From contig NZ_CAIWTY010000012.1 of NCBI RefSeq assembly GCF_903915725.1, positions 1 to 64,000 on the forward strand: a stretch of 64,000 bases of DNA. Direction: 5' to 3'. This document shows positions 62,516-64,000 of this stretch, piece by piece. The notes under the pieces were generated by a model, which was given only the letters and a program-made list of their open reading frames with translations, made no database searches and had not been told where the DNA came from. This DNA comes from an uncultured Rhodopila sp. (GTDB taxonomy: Bacteria > Pseudomonadota > Alphaproteobacteria > Acetobacterales > Acetobacteraceae). Position 1 is the first letter of the stretch. The number at the start of each line of letters is the position of its first letter. Both the position numbers and the translations under genes were made by a program.

Positions 62516-62776
62516 TCACCCGGGGGCAAGCAGGGCATCCAGCTCTCCCGCGCGGTCCAGCGCTATCAGGTCGTCGCAGCCGCCGATATGCCGGCCGTCG
62601 ATGAAGATCTGCGGCGCGCTGGTCCGGCCCCCCGACCGCTGCCGCGCCTCCGCCCGCTCGCGTGATCCGCCGGGGGCATCGATCTCCCGGAATGCGACGC
62701 CTTTACTGGTCAGCAATTCCACCGCGCGCTCGCAGTACGGGCACCAGGGCTGCGTGTAAATCTCGATATTCGCCAT
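62516..62776 (-). CDS. grxC: Glutaredoxin 3
   Basis: MANIEIYTQPWCPYCERAVELLTSKGVAFREID...SAPQIFIDGRHIGGCDDL. Confidence 0.94.
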   Translation of the reverse strand: MANIEIYTQPWCPYCERAVELLTSKGVAFREIDAPGGSRERAEARQRSGGRTSAPQIFIDGRHIGGCDDLIALDRAGELDALLAPG

Positions 62777-62809
62777 GGATTTCACCTCTTTACCCACATG
62801 TTGGGCAGT

Positions 62810-63985
62810 TCAGGGCGGGGCGCAAGATTGGCGCGCCAGCTCCGCGCCGCAGGCCGCCTTGTCCGCGATGCAGCCGCCATCCAGCCACCACTGCCGCACC
62901 TGCCGCAGCAGCGCGCCGACGCGCGGCCCGGGAGCCACGCCGAGCGCCACCACGTCGCGCCCTTCCAGCGGAAACAACGGCCGCGTCATTCCGGCCAGGC
63001 GCTGCCGCAGCGTCTCCGGCCCGCGATCCAGCCACACCCGGCCGATCAGGTCCTCCAGTTCGTGATCCGCCAGCAGGCGGCGCAGGGTGGCATCATCGTC
63101 GTCCGGCCGGGGCGAGGGCGTGGTCAGCAACCGGACCAGCCGATCGCGATCCTCGTTGGAAAGCTTGAGCCGGAGCGCCAGCGCCAGCGGCTCGGCTGTC
63201 AGCATCGCCGCCAGGCGCAACAGCGGATCGGGCGGCAGCCCTTGCAGCCGCGAGATCGCGGTCGCTTCGGGCAGCACCGCATGCCAGACGCCCAGGGCAT
63301 CCATCAGCGAGACGGTCGCCGACGGATCCTCCGCGTTCAGGATCAACCGCAGTTCGTTCCAGATGCGCTCGGCCGACAGCCGCGCCAGGCCGGGAACGCC
63401 GGCGCGCAGGGCAGCTTCGGTCTCGCCGTCCGGAGGCACGCGTCCGTAGCGTCCCTGGAACCGGAAGAAGCGCAGGATGCGGAGGTAGTCCTCCGCGATG
63501 CGGGTCGCCGGATCGCCGACGAAGCGGACCCGGCCGGCCGCCAGATCGTCCGCGCCGCCGAAATAATCGAACACGCTGCCGTCGCGCGCCATCGACATCG
63601 CGTTGATGGTGAAATCCCGGCGCGAGGCGTCCTGCCGCCAGTCGGCGGTAAAGGCGACCACGGCGTGGCGGCCGTCGGTTTCGACATCCCGGCGCAGGGT
63701 TGTCACCTCGAACCCCCGCCCATTCACCAGGGCGGTCACCGTCCCATGGGCCAGGCCCGTCGGTATGACGCGCAAACCGGATTTTTGTAGCGCGTCCGTC
63801 ACCGCGTCCGGGGTGCGCGGCGTGGCGAGGTCGATGTCCGATACCGGGCGGCCCGCCAGGACGTCGCGCACCGCACCGCCGGCGATCCGCGCCTCCGGCA
63901 GCGCGTCCCACACCGCCGCAAGCGCGGTGTCGTTCCCGAACGGCGGCGGGTCCAGGCGCAGCGCGGCGGGTTCGGCTTCGGTCAC
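62810..63985 (-). CDS. cca: CCA tRNA nucleotidyltransferase / poly(A) polymerase family
   Basis: IAGGAVRDVLAGRPVSDIDLATP; RRDFTINAMSMARDGSVFDYFGGADDLAAGRVRFVGDPATRIAEDYLRILRFFRF. Confidence 0.94.
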   Translation of the reverse strand: MTEAEPAALRLDPPPFGNDTALAAVWDALPEARIAGGAVRDVLAGRPVSDIDLATPRTPDAVTDALQKSGLRVIPTGLAHGTVTALVNGRGFEVTTLRRDVETDGRHAVVAFTADWRQDASRRDFTINAMSMARDGSVFDYFGGADDLAAGRVRFVGDPATRIAEDYLRILRFFRFQGRYGRVPPDGETEAALRAGVPGLARLSAERIWNELRLILNAEDPSATVSLMDALGVWHAVLPEATAISRLQGLPPDPLLRLAAMLTAEPLALALRLKLSNEDRDRLVRLLTTPSPRPDDDDATLRRLLADHELEDLIGRVWLDRGPETLRQRLAGMTRPLFPLEGRDVVALGVAPGPRVGALLRQVRQWWLDGGCIADKAACGAELARQSCAPP

Positions 63986-64000
63986 GGTGGCTGGGGTTGC

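Overview
This 64 kb window is GC-rich alphaproteobacterial-type chromosome, probably Rhodospirillales/Acetobacteraceae-like judging from gene content and codon usage (inference). Most of it is ordinary: the F1 ATP synthase operon atpHAGDC, an HME-type RND efflux operon with its outer-membrane factor, MFS and dicarboxylate transporters, a GGDEF/EAL protein, a hybrid histidine kinase, metabolic enzymes, grxC and a CCA-adding enzyme. The most notable accessory locus is a three-gene, tightly coupled cassette at 28.0-31.3 kb, directly downstream of the atpC terminator. It encodes a HEPN-like protein, a MinD/ParA-like ATPase with an altered Walker A motif (KGGVGRST), and a large P-loop NTPase (GARGAGKS). 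It looks like a horizontally acquired candidate defence or stress-response system, with a perfect 8-bp inverted repeat just upstream of the first gene. Other points of interest: a 1332-aa protein with eight CBM60-like repeats in an A-B-C-A-B-C-C-C order, a decayed 2OG-Fe(II) oxygenase gene, a one-base frameshifted gene, an overlapping toxin-antitoxin-like pair, a divergent IscA-like protein, a PIN-toxin remnant, and dispersed REP/REPIN-like palindromes. All assignments come from reading the sequence and from recalled family knowledge; no searches were run.
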